A DNA stretch of 64,000 nt, taken from positions 9,128,287 to 9,192,286 of the forward strand of contig WARS01000033.1 of NCBI GenBank assembly GCA_008933995.1, given 5' to 3'. The stretch comes from Datnioides undecimradiatus (lineage: Eukaryota; Chordata; Actinopteri; Lobotiformes; Datnioididae). The notes beneath the pieces are model-generated. The model was not told where the DNA came from. It did not search any database and was given only the letters and a program-made list of their open reading frames with translations. This document shows positions 1 to 24,253 of this stretch, in pieces (positions within the stretch are counted from its first letter, which is position 1; the number at the start of each line of letters is the position of its first letter). The position numbers and the translations under genes were made by a program.

Positions 1-1023
1 GTGTGTGTGTATATATAGAAAGCGATCTGTAAATGTAACAGTAACAGTTACTTCAGTTGTTCAGATACTTAGATAATTTTCTGTGTTGTAACCTGTGCAC
101 ATTGGTTAAGTGCATCTATTTCCTCTGAATTGACATGTCTGCTTTATGCTATTTTAATGGGAATTTCAATATTTTTGAATATATTTTGCCTAATAAAACA
201 AGCCAAAGTTATTCTTGGGTGGCTCTGTCAAACACAGTTTCTTGTAATTCAACACACGGGTTGTCATGCAATGAATTTTATATTTCAGGGGACAAATGAT
301 TTCTTTTCCACACAATGTCAACTAAGAGTAATTTAACACCAAACACAAATCCAGCCTAAAACACCAGTCCGGCCTGATGGTTAATGACACTTCGAAGCAT
401 AATACGGAAATTGAAGTGGCAGTATCAGAAATGTCAGTATCAGTAGCATACTGGATGGAGAGTTCAGTGCCAGTTCTTACCTTGATTTGTGTTTGATGTT
501 AAATGCTTTTTTTAAGGTACAGATCCTTTAAAATGGGAATTTACAAGAGTGTTTGGCTGTTGATTTAATGACAAACCCTGTATGTTGACAAAGCAGAGGT
601 GTGTTGAATTGTGATTTATTCTACTACTGAATTATTCACCAATTGTAATTTCATAATTTTGGGCCATTTTGCATACTGTTGTTGGAAATGAACAGTCTGT
701 AGGTTTTAGCAGGCCCTATGGGAATTAGACTAGTGCAAGGCTGTTTTCAAGATGTTATGACTGATATCAGTATAATCAGTATAATATTAAGTTCAGTTCA
801 GTATTAGTTGTTGATGGCAAAGATCAAGACCAAAGTGATTTTGATGTGTGCACACATCACATACAGGTTATTATAATTGGTTCAAACACGCATACAAAAA
901 CAGCTGTGGTCAAATGAATGTGAACCTCTTGATGTCTTGCAGTTTCTGCCACCATATAAGGCAAAAATTGAATTAGTGGTGTATGCAGTTCCACAGCAAG
1001 AGGTACGCACATTTGAGCATTAC

Positions 1024-1045
1024 TGTACATATATACAGTGCAATA
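1024..1045 (+). promoter_or_regulatory. Pumilio-type motif next to a miR-25/92-type seed match (candidate 3' UTR)
   Basis: TGTACATA at 1024-1031 fits the Pumilio consensus UGUANAUA. GTGCAATA at 1038-1045 is a full 8-mer complement to the miR-25/32/92/363/367 seed. The two sites lie 6 bases apart and about 300 bases upstream of a poly(A) signal. The motifs are visible; that this is transcribed 3' UTR is inference. Each motif alone could occur by chance in 64 kb. Confidence 0.3.
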
Positions 1046-1346
1046 CTCAGGTTAAATCACGCAAACATTTTAAATCACATGCTTGGTTGTTTTCTAATAT
1101 TGAGAAATGCAGTGGTCACCTTTCTGAAGTAGTGTAGATCTCCTGCTCGAGTAGACCACTGCGTCTGCAATGTAAAAAGGGAAGTATAAAGCAAGTTTTT
1201 TTGTGTTGTGATGATCTGCAGTATTGTAATCCACACTGACTGGAAAGCATTGCTTTTATAGACCAAAATATACAAAAATAGACTATTTGGGTCTGTTGGC
1301 TCAAACAAAATGTAAGTCTTAATGACAAAATGTGTTTCTCTCCATA

Positions 1347-1352
1347 AATAAA
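1347..1352 (+). terminator. Possible poly(A) signal AATAAA of an upstream gene
   Basis: AATAAA is followed 12-35 bases later by a T/GT-rich stretch (around 1362-1395), as at a cleavage and polyadenylation site. No coding exon of the supposed gene is in the window, so this is tentative. Confidence 0.3.
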
Positions 1353-4300
1353 GCAACATTCTGTTCACACTCTGTGTTATCTTGTTTATTATTAAACTGA
1401 AATGAGACCTGTCAAACATTTAGTTATTTGCTTTTATAAAATGAAAGATTAAACATTGGAAATTGCAGCATCTGAGGCAAAGAAAATGTCACTATGTAGA
1501 ATTCTTAGTGTGCTTTCTGATCACTTGGCATAACTCACTCTTTAGCAATGTGTGCTGTATATAATATTTTCTAACATCTCCTGGGATTCAGGCTTTTTCA
1601 GCAGAAACCATTCAGTAACTATTACACATCTTAAATAAGCCCCCTCAGAGAAAGGTGTGACAAATTCAGTTTTGATTTCAGTTACACTGAAATAACATCA
1701 TGCCTTCTCCATGACAGCTGAATAGATGGTGTGAAATTGTTGTTCATTGAAAACAGTCTTTATTGTTTGTTAGAGGAAGGTAGATAAATGAAAAAGAATG
1801 AAGCCAAAGAATGTAATAACTTATTTGTGAGCAACTGATTGTGCAGTGGTCTCATAAATTTGGTAGTGGGATGGAAAAGCCCCGTTGAATTTAAAGGTAC
1901 TGTGAAGGCAACTGACCAAAAACAAATGGTAATCTTGGTATGACTGTACATATTGTCAAACATGGCTAAAAGATGCGTATTTGCTTAAATGAAAGCAGAT
2001 ACGACTTCTTTCATCATTTTCAGTGTCATTAGTGTGGATTAACACACTAAATATTTTCACACATGATCTTTGAAATGATATCATGAAACATCTGAATCAG
2101 TCTTGAATTTGATTAATGTGAACGCTGCCACATTACCTCTCGCAGTTTTTTGCCTGTAATCCACTTGGGAATGTGCACCAGCTGCAGTTGTGAACATGTT
2201 ACACAGCACATGCACACTATCTGCTGGTTAACTGTTGTAACAGCTCAGGGCATGTGTTACTTAGACACACAGACACACACACAGGCGCGTCATGATTTCA
2301 CATGACCTCTTACAGACACTAAAACTTAACTAATGAACCATATATCAAAGTCTCCTCTACTGACTTACAAGAATATAAAATATTCCTCCATAAAGTCAAT
2401 ATAACAAAACATGGAGAGACAGAGAAACTTTGCATTTTTACATTGGCTATCAGATCTGTTAAGTCTATCTTCACGAGATAAGAAACAAGATAAAACTCTG
2501 CAATGTATGCAAGTCACATTACTAGAACTCAGATTCCGTGGTGTTATCATTAATGTATAACTCTACAGGGACTTAAGAAAACAGTGAATTTCAGATCGCC
2601 TCATATACTGCAATTGTGTACTATAACAAAAAGTAAAAATATTTAACACTCAAATATGGGTATGTAGAGAGCTAAATATTGATTAAATTGATTAGAACAT
2701 AGCATAGCACAGACTGGTGCAATCCACTCAATGATCATGACTAAGGAGGATTAGATATGTCCAAGAAAAGGTCTGCTCTCTTTGACCAGCTGAGAGGTTC
2801 TGACACAGTTTCACAGGCCTGGTCATCATCAACCTTGACTTTGGAGAATGCCACTCTATCTTGTCTGATTTGGCAGCATCAAGCAGCTTATTCACTGAGT
2901 TGAGACTGTGGGAGGTCATCCTGCCCTGGGAGTGTAGGGATGAGTCAACATAGAAACGCAGTGACGTCTCTGCACTTCTGCTCTCTCTGGGAATGTTAAA
3001 GCACCAGACTGTCTCCAGGGATTCCTTTATCTTGTCACTTTACTGAAGTTTAAACCTTAAACAATGTCGTCATTTCTACTTCCTGTTGAGTATGTTCAGC
3101 ATTATGCTGTCTTGTTTTTGCATATATTTTGACTGGAAATGTTATTGAATTATGTATATAAAATTGATACATCTGTTAGAGCCCACACTCTAAGTTAAGG
3201 TTAAAAACTAAACCAAAATCAAGTACACAAACTCAAACTGATGTGTATGAAAGATGCAGTAAACTTAGCTGTAGACACATCAACGACATGCCACTGTACC
3301 CCCAAAATACAGTGATTAAAGAGAAGCTGAATGAAAACAGAGGTGAAGACAGAATTAGCTAGAGGTCGCTGTGGAGATAAATGTGTGATTGTGCAATGAT
3401 CTGAGCTGAAAAAGAGTTCTGACCACAAATTCTCAGTCCAGTGTGAGGAAGTAGCTTCATCTGATGCAGCCAGAGACAGAGCTTAATAGAATTCCAGCAT
3501 TTATTACACAAACACACACTGCACTTTTCTGAGTGAAGTGGTACAAAGGAGACATATTTTGGTTTGCTACGCAGTGGGAAAAAGTCTGGCTTGATGAGTC
3601 ATTGTGCTCTCGTTGGTACTCACCAAAAGAAGTTAAGAGGCCTGAGGTCTTTTCTCCTATGATAAAACAGGCTAGACCCTCTGTTACGTTGAGGGAAACA
3701 CTTTGTGGCACAGTTTAGGTTGGCTGAACCTCTAATAGAGGAAGGTAAATTCCAATCACAAGCACAAACCCATTGTGACTGGTCATGGTCATCCTTATGA
3801 AGAGAATTTCTCTAGATATTTATGTCCCTACAGGACATACAGGCAGTTTGACGATTGCAGCACCACACCCATGCATATCATATTACATTATATCGTTCTT
3901 TTCGTTTGTCTTATTGTAGATAACCTGTGTAAATGACATACACAGACTTTAACAAAATGAGAGGCTATTATTGTGATGTAGCTTGTAAATATTATTTCAG
4001 CTTTCTGTTGCTGCAGTTTGTGTTTAGTTTGTTTGTTTTTTAAACTTTTATGTGTGACATTACATTTTTTTCCCCCAAAGATTGTTTGGTCCCTTTGGAG
4101 CTCTGCTAATTCTTTTTCTACTCTGAAAACTCATTTGTAACTTTCATTTAACCTAATATAACCCAAAGTTACAGAAGAGTCATGCTGTGTATTCCATGCA
4201 TTTTCTGTCTGCTGTACTTCCTGTAATTATGCATAAACAATTGCTATACATCAGCTGTCACATTATTGATTTCAACCCTCTGTATCTGGATGCAGGTGCA

Positions 4301-4879
4301 GTATCTCTGCAATGTCTGTTACAAGATCTCTGATGGGGCTGCGAGGACTGCATTGTTTGTTGCATTCACTTCCTTTATTAGTAAAACTGAAAGGGTACAT
4401 GGGTTAGAGTCAGATGCACCGAATGACTTTACTGAAAAGGTGAATGTAGCAGTAACTACAGCAGGTGGTAATGTGCAGACACACAATGACAACTTTCATG
4501 ACAGAGCTCAGAATGTGCAGTAGTATGTAGGGTTTGCCAGAGGCATGTGCAAATATATGAACCTCACTTGCATAAATATATTAATTGGAAACAAAAATGA
4601 CTTAATAGAGAAAAGAGAGAAGATCTAATAACAGTGTGCTTTACAATAGTTTGATTGATCATTTAGTAGCCTATGTTTTTTATTATTATTATTATCATAT
4701 AGTTGGTGTTGGTTTGCTGGTAAACGGTGCAAACTGGTCCTATGATGTTCCTCATATACCTGGTAGGCCTGCTGGTGTTGGAAATGTTCAAACTATCACC
4801 CAAAGTAATTACTTTTAATGAATTCCGTAGTTCTAAGTGCTGAACGTGTTTACTGAGAGTGAGAGTGTTGCTCAGCTCT

Positions 4880-5281
4880 TTTTGGCTGACAGTGGAGAGG
4901 CAGCACACTGCAGCCATGATGATGCGGCTGCGGCAGGCGGAGTCTGCTGGCCTGAGCCCTCTCTTTCAGTCTGGCTGGCTGCTGTCCTGTCATCGGCCCT
5001 GGGTGTGGTTTTTGCAGTCGGGGGTACCGTTAGCAGGAAATCAAGCTGCAGTCCATTTCACTTTAAGGCGAAACAAAGAAAAAAACACCCTCACGAGCGT
5101 AAGGCTGAAAATAGTCATTCGTGCTCGAGCTAAAGAGTTAACGTTAGCGTCCTCGAGACGGGAAGGCGTTTGATTGGCGCCGTTGTTCTGATGGGAAAAA
5201 GTTTTTTGCTGTCCTCGCTAACTGGTCTGATTTAAGAAGTTTTTCTTTAAAACCCTGAACCGGACGTAAAAGAAAGGAAAG
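4880..5281 (+). promoter_or_regulatory. msn: CpG-rich promoter and 5' UTR of msn
   Basis: Base composition changes sharply from A+T-rich to C+G-rich with many CpG dinucleotides between about 4920 and 5290, directly upstream of the msn start codon. An inverted CCAAT box (ATTGG, 5173-5177) lies about 105 bases before the ATG. I see no TATA box at a convincing place, which fits a broadly expressed CpG-island promoter. The transcription start cannot be fixed from sequence alone. Small open frames in this stretch are by-products of the high G+C content. Confidence 0.6.
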
Positions 5282-18986
<13,705 letters not shown>

Positions 18987-21310
18987 TGTCTGCATTCTCC
19001 AATGCAAAAGCCCACACGGCTGGGCTGCTCTGCCTGGACTGCAGTCCTGCCTCATTCAAGCTGTTACAGTACCCAAATAAATCAGATCCACAACATGACG
19101 CAGTTACACAAGCACAGCACAATGTACAAATATGGATCTGGAAAACTCCATTTGTTATCATTCCTTACTTTGAATTTAGGCAAGTCACTGGTTGAAAAGG
19201 GACATACTGTATTTTATTAGTTCATTCCTCTCAAGGGGTTTATGTAGCATATTAGTAATGGGTTAATGCCTCATTTCATGACACATCGAGGAAGCATTTT
19301 TAATTCCTTTATATATTTAATCACATTCTTTGATCATGATTTTAAAATACAAGGCTCAGAGACAAAGCCAAATTTTCCTGTAAACACATTTCTCATGGAT
19401 ACATGAAACGATTCCTTAGAGAAAGCTGGATTTGTCAGACAGTAGTAGTTCTCCAATCATCTGTTATTAGTAGTTTTAAAACCAGATGCACTGTAATCTA
19501 CATAAGCAAATACATGAAATGATATGACCCTGAAGTGTCTGTGCGGAGCAATACTAGAGAGCAGTATTATTTTTTGTAAATTTACAGTTGATTTACTTTT
19601 CATTTGACTGACACTGTCGCAAATCAAAAGTACTTCAACTCCTAGGTTGATATGAAAGATGAGTTTCAGTTTTCGCAGTTTTTGAACACCTTTAAGTCAG
19701 TTCTCAACTACAACTCCTTTTAAGTCTACATAGAAACATGAATTTCAGGCAAAATAAACAAAATCTGAAAATACAAAAAAAAAGAAATACTGGTGTCTGA
19801 AAAGCTTTTTAATAACTAGCTAGACACATCTTAGCCAGCATGCACTGAGAAAGTGAAGTTGAAATTTTAAGTGCAAAATCAAAAGAAAATAATGTACAGG
19901 ATGTATCTATATACATAAAAGCAGCCAACATATTGAGTGTGAATCAGTTCATTTAAAAAAGTGTTGGGACATTTGGAGTGGTTTTATTCCTCTGCTTTTA
20001 ATTTTACATTCTGCTCATTAGTGAGGACGTTGTAGGATAATAAAATCTTTTGTTTTTTGCATTAATATAACCAGCACAGCATGAAGAATTACACTGTAAA
20101 TGTGTCAGGTTGGCTTTTGTCAGTGAACACATGCCAATGAAGTTGTCTGTAAAGGCAAAGGTTGTAGTTTAATCTTAAATGCTCTGTCGTTAGTTTTCTT
20201 TCCAGAAGAAAACATTTTACTCTCCACAAAATCTTCATAGAATTAGATGCATAAAGTAAGATCATTTCATTCTATATGCACTGGAAAAATATAGCTTACA
20301 TTTGCAGAAAGAGTCCAAACAGTTGTCCTCAATGGGCGCCATTTCCAATGCATGCATTTTTGATATACTGTATGTATTTAATTACATTTGTGTATTTTGT
20401 AATTTGGATTTTTCAGATGTGATAAAATTGTGTAAGGTGAAAGAAAGGCACCACTTAGGATATTTTTGTATTATAAAGTCTAGAAGTAGTCAACAAAGAC
20501 AAGGACAGCCTTTTGAAAACAGTGTTTTGTTGTGAACTAATTAAACAGCTCGCTGCTGTGATAGAGAGCCGATGGAACAAGCAAAACCCCAAAGCCTTTG
20601 ATAGGACCAATGAAAAGCGAGACACAACAGGATATTCTGTTCATGTCCTATTGCTAGAAGAAGGCAATATATCGCAAATGGAAATTATGAACCAGGCCAA
20701 AACAGTTAACATGAAAATGACGTAAATGAAAGTGTGCCATGCCAGATCGTGTTTTCCACTCAGACATGCAAAGGGTTTTGCTTGTTCTCAGATATTTAGA
20801 AATTAGCATTTGAAAGATTTATTTACACTATTTTGCAACTTCAGAGTGAATGTATTTTAGTGATAAATACTTCTTTTTGTTTTATTTTGCTTTCTCTCAT
20901 TGAATTTGTCATTTGTAACAAGATGAATTTTTGATATACAGTATTCTTGCCCTTGCTCTGCGTATCCTCCTTGTGTCTGCCAAGAAAGATAAAAAAGCAG
21001 TTGTTGCTATTTTGGATACCTTTTCATGCCTTTGACAGTAACTTTTTATAATGCTGCACTGTATGTTCTACCTGAAGCACCATGTAACGACAGCCTTCTT
21101 TGAAAGAATCGACTGTAATTTCGACTCAAGTTATCACGTGTGAAAGAAAGTTACTGAAAGATGCTACTCAGTATTTTGTCTTGAATCAAAAAGGACTGAA
21201 ACATGATTAGTATGAAATGTGAGACAGTGCCTTGGCCAGGTTTCTCATCGGATCTTGCTGCTTCAAGTCTTCCTCTCACCAATGAATAAAAGTCAAATTA
21301 AAATCTTTTC
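18987..21310 (+). other. msn: msn 3' UTR
   Basis: About 2.3 kb of A+T-rich sequence after the stop codon, close in length to mammalian MSN 3' UTRs. A first AATAAA (19076-19081) lies only 90 bases after the stop and could give a short form. The main signal is at 21285-21290. A 7-mer (ACTGACA, 19607-19613) complements positions 2-7 of miR-223 plus the A1 position. Confidence 0.75.
21285..21290 (+). terminator. msn: msn poly(A) signal
   Basis: AATAAA in CAATGAATAAAAGTCAAA, followed about 30-60 bases later by a T/GT-rich stretch (TTTTTGTGTTTTTCAACTTT). Confidence 0.75.
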
Positions 21311-22058
21311 TTTTCCTCACAGTTTTTGTGTTTTTCAACTTTTGCTCTTGTAACTAGTGTTACTACTGTTTCTGTCATAACTGAAGCAATAACCTGGTTG
21401 AATTTATAGCATAACTCATGAACATCCACACATTTCTTACTTTATCTTGACACATGGTTATTTAAATATGTTAAATTAATCCTAAATTAATCCTAAATTG
21501 CAGTGATAATACTTATATATATAATACGTCCTAGTGGCCAACACAGCTGTTCGACAAGTAGTCGCATTCTTGCAATGAGCCACATGGTGGCAGTGTATCC
21601 TCAAGCTGCATTGAAGCCAACATGGCAACAATTAGAAAGTCAGTTTATTCACATAAGCAAACATTTTGTCAGTGATACCTGGGTTTTCACAAGGGTTATG
21701 TTAGTCATAGATACTAGATCTCAGTGTAGAATTTTAAACATATACATAAACATAATCTCATTATTCAAATGAGAAAACATGGCCATATAAGACATTCAAA
21801 ACCATCCAGGCCTTCACTGCGTATTGAAAGTTGTTCTGTAAATTGTTTTTCTGCAAACATTTTAAGTGGGGAACAGTATGCACTGAAATATCTGCGAGAG
21901 TTTACTTTTCCATCTTGGAAAAAAGGTGTTTGTGATTCTTCCGTAGACTGTAATTGGAGCATTTTAGGTTTAGACAAATATCAAATATGTGATAAAGCCA
22001 GTGAATGACAGGCATACAGACAAGAAGTTTACAATTTGATTTGCAGTATGTGGACTTC
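21311..22058. other. Intergenic DNA after msn
   Basis: A+T-rich, with a short tandem run of TAAATTAATCC near 21474-21500. Nothing else recognisable. Confidence 0.6.
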
Positions 22059-22066
22059 TTTATTTT

Positions 22067-22423
22067 CTAATTATGGTAAATATTATACACCATCAGTTCA
22101 ATTAGTCCTGGTGCATTTTCACCAAATAAGTTGCCACAAGTATTTCCAGCTATTATTGCTACAGGAAATTCAGTTACTTCTTCATCAACAAATTGATGAA
22201 AATCAGCCACTGCTTTCTCAACACCAAAGGGAGGTGGTGTTTTTTCATCTCCCACTTCCCCTATATTTGTGGTAGTAGTGGCCTGAAAAGGGTGTTGAAA
22301 TGGTTTACACTCTGAACTGCTACTGAGAGATAAGCTGCCATGAGTCTCACTGCATGAACTGAACTCATGCTTCACGGTTTCATGTTCAAAAGGGTTGCTG
22401 TGAATAGTTTCAGTCTTCTTCAT
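22067..22423 (-). CDS. Unidentified open reading frame, possible 3'-terminal exon
   Basis: 118 codons from ATG, open without ATG to about 22474. I do not recognise the protein. It is hydrophilic, with a Ser-rich stretch (SSCSETHGSLSLSSSSE), a Thr run (ATTTT) and an acidic C-terminal half. Two points suggest a real terminal exon: the minus strand has CTGTCAG just upstream of the ATG, which could be a splice acceptor, and AATAAA (22064-22059) follows the TAG stop within a few bases. Against this, the supposed acceptor has no good pyrimidine tract and a 3' UTR of about 20 bases would be very short. VSIG4 and EDA2R are minus-strand genes between MSN and AR in human, but the sequence matches neither as far as I can tell. 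It may be chance. Confidence 0.22.
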   Translation of the reverse strand: MKKTETIHSNPFEHETVKHEFSSCSETHGSLSLSSSSECKPFQHPFQATTTTNIGEVGDEKTPPPFGVEKAVADFHQFVDEEVTEFPVAIIAGNTCGNLFGENAPGLIELMVYNIYHN

Positions 22424-22474
22424 ATTGTCTGACAGGAACTCACCTCTGTGACTATGAACACTTATAAACTTGTT

Positions 22475-23850
22475 TTATCTAATGATTTTTAATTCTTTCA
22501 CAGCACAAAAATGTTAAAATGTGAGAGGCAACAAAAATGTTGGCCAATTATGTTTCTAGATTCCAGTCTCCAAAAACCTTTGCTATACTGTTCCTATTAC
22601 ACTACTAACTTGAATGAGAGACAAGATGCTATGGTCTGTAGATGTGAGCATTTAAGGCATCTGGTTTATGTGCACAGCTGGATGCTGTCAGGGAGCTCAT
22701 GGCTTCCAGGCTAGCCTGACAATGGGTGCATTGGGAAATGCATTATTGTAAACTTGACTCATATTTTCTTTGCACACTATTGTACACTGCGATATGATGC
22801 AGTGGGGAGTGATGCAGTAGTTGCATCTAATACTGCAGTCACCCCCGTGCTGTGGTGGGAGTTCACTTTAGGCTTCTCCAAGCTATCTGGGTTCATCACA
22901 GCCAGCCTTTTTCTCTCCTGTGTCCCTACGACCTTGATGTTTCCACACCTGCAAGGCGTTGCTGTTAGATTTGGGGAGCATTTTGATTAGGCTGGTGCAT
23001 TAAAAGTTAAAAGCTTAGCCTTTCCACTCTGAACATTAGCTATACAGTATATTAAGGAAGCTCAACTTTACAGTTGTAGCTGCAGAGGGAAGTCCAGTGA
23101 GTGATTCATGGTGCACTGGTCCAGATTAACATGAGGAAGTTACAAAGCACCGTGCTTGGTATATTTTGGTTGTTGGTGAAAAAAAAAGAAGCTAAATAGT
23201 GTAACAATAAAAAGTGACAGTAATCATTGATGTTTGGAATTTTTGGGAGTCCAGACATTATGAAAGCCCTGCAGTGCAGAGAGCCGCTTACATAAACTGA
23301 CAGGAAGTTATCAAGTGTTCTGTGTTCACAGGAGGGTTATTGGAAGAGTTGGCAGTCCTTTGCCCTGATCATTTTCCTGCAGGAGGGTGATGGCGTGACA
23401 GACAGACGGTCAATCAGCAAAGACCCAACACTCATGCTCGTCCTTGAGTGAGGAGGACACAAATGTCATTAATGGATATAGTGTAATAAGAATAGTGTGA
23501 CACAGAGCCATAAAGCAGATTGTGGTTTTAGATATGATCTCAAAGTTTTTAAAATGATTCCTCAGTGTGTGACCATCTATACTCTACACTCACTGATCTG
23601 AAATGGCTAATCTCACAAAGAAGGCGGCTGCTTCCTTGACTTTCAATATTCTAAACCTATACACATACAGTAACGTAAGCAAGTTTCTCAACACAATACT
23701 AGGAATGCACAAATGCCACAAAAGGCGAGCAAAACTGCCACATATGTCTCAGCAAATCATTATCTCGAAAGCTGTGAGCCAAAAGCCTTCAACAGCATTT
23801 CACAACTGTGACATGTTGACACTTTATTTCCACATATTTCCTGAGAGCTA
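22475..23850. other. Intergenic DNA upstream of mir-223
   Basis: No coding exon recognised. The stretch is likely to hold part of the mir-223 primary transcript and its control region, since mammalian pri-mir-223 starts some kilobases upstream of the hairpin. That is inference from the family; no start site is visible. Confidence 0.4.
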
Positions 23851-23875
23851 GCTTTGCAGTTATCTTCCTTGTTTT

Positions 23876-23887
23876 GACTTCCTCTTT
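23876..23887 (-). promoter_or_regulatory. mir223: PU.1/ETS-type site upstream of mir-223
   Basis: The minus strand reads AAAGAGGAAGTC, a close match to the purine-rich PU.1 (SPI1) consensus. It lies about 300 bases upstream of the hairpin. Mammalian miR-223 is driven in myeloid cells by PU.1 and C/EBP. The motif is visible; its use is inferred. Confidence 0.4.
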
Positions 23888-24189
23888 ACAGCGCTGAGGC
23901 TCAATGGTCAAACGAATTGTCTTGTGCACAGTGTCATCATTGTGAACTCCTGAGAGAGAAAGAGGAGCATTTCACTCGAAGGCGCCTGCTCCAACCCTGA
24001 CACATCTGAGCCCTCAGGTAACAGATTGGTATATAATCTCTAAATTGTAGCATATAGTAATAATATATTAATGTAAGAAGGGATGTGTGTGCATGTTTTT
24101 AGGTCTTTGATGATCTTTTTGTTGGTGTGTGTCCTCTTCATTTATTCTACAGAGCCATCTTTGACTGTGTGAGATCAGGCCCCCCACTT

Positions 24190-24211
24190 AGTGTATTTGA
24201 CAAGCTGAGTT
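24190..24211 (+). ncRNA. mir223: Mature miR-223-5p
   Basis: 22 bases on the 5' arm of the hairpin, positioned by the known vertebrate mature sequence. It pairs with the 3p arm over the TATTTGACAA/TTGTCAAATA core. Confidence 0.9.
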
Positions 24212-24231
24212 TGACACTCTGTATCAGTGAG

Positions 24232-24253
24232 TGTCAGTTTGTCAAATACCCCA
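24232..24253 (+). ncRNA. mir223: Mature miR-223-3p (guide strand)
   Basis: 22 bases on the 3' arm with seed GTCAGTT (positions 2-8). This is the dominant arm in other vertebrates. Confidence 0.95.

Larger units (their letters stand above)
1..4830. other. Region upstream of msn without a recognised exon
   Basis: No open reading frame here resembles a known protein, and those present are short and have stop-rich, A+T-rich surroundings. The window opens in a GT/TA simple repeat. A CA-rich patch lies near 2270-2285 and a (TTA)n tract near 4680-4695. The first 1.4 kb has features of a long 3' UTR, listed separately, so it may be the tail of the gene upstream of msn. In human the neighbours on that side are LAS1L and ZC3H12B, but nothing here lets me name it. 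Confidence 0.5.

Noticed and set aside
3533..3718. Reading frame with WLDES, considered as a Tc1/mariner transposase fragment
   Set aside because: Only a few residues around DES match; the expected flanking motifs are missing.
4837..5173. Two overlapping frames upstream of msn exon 1
   Set aside because: They fall in the CpG-rich promoter and 5' UTR and encode no recognisable domain.
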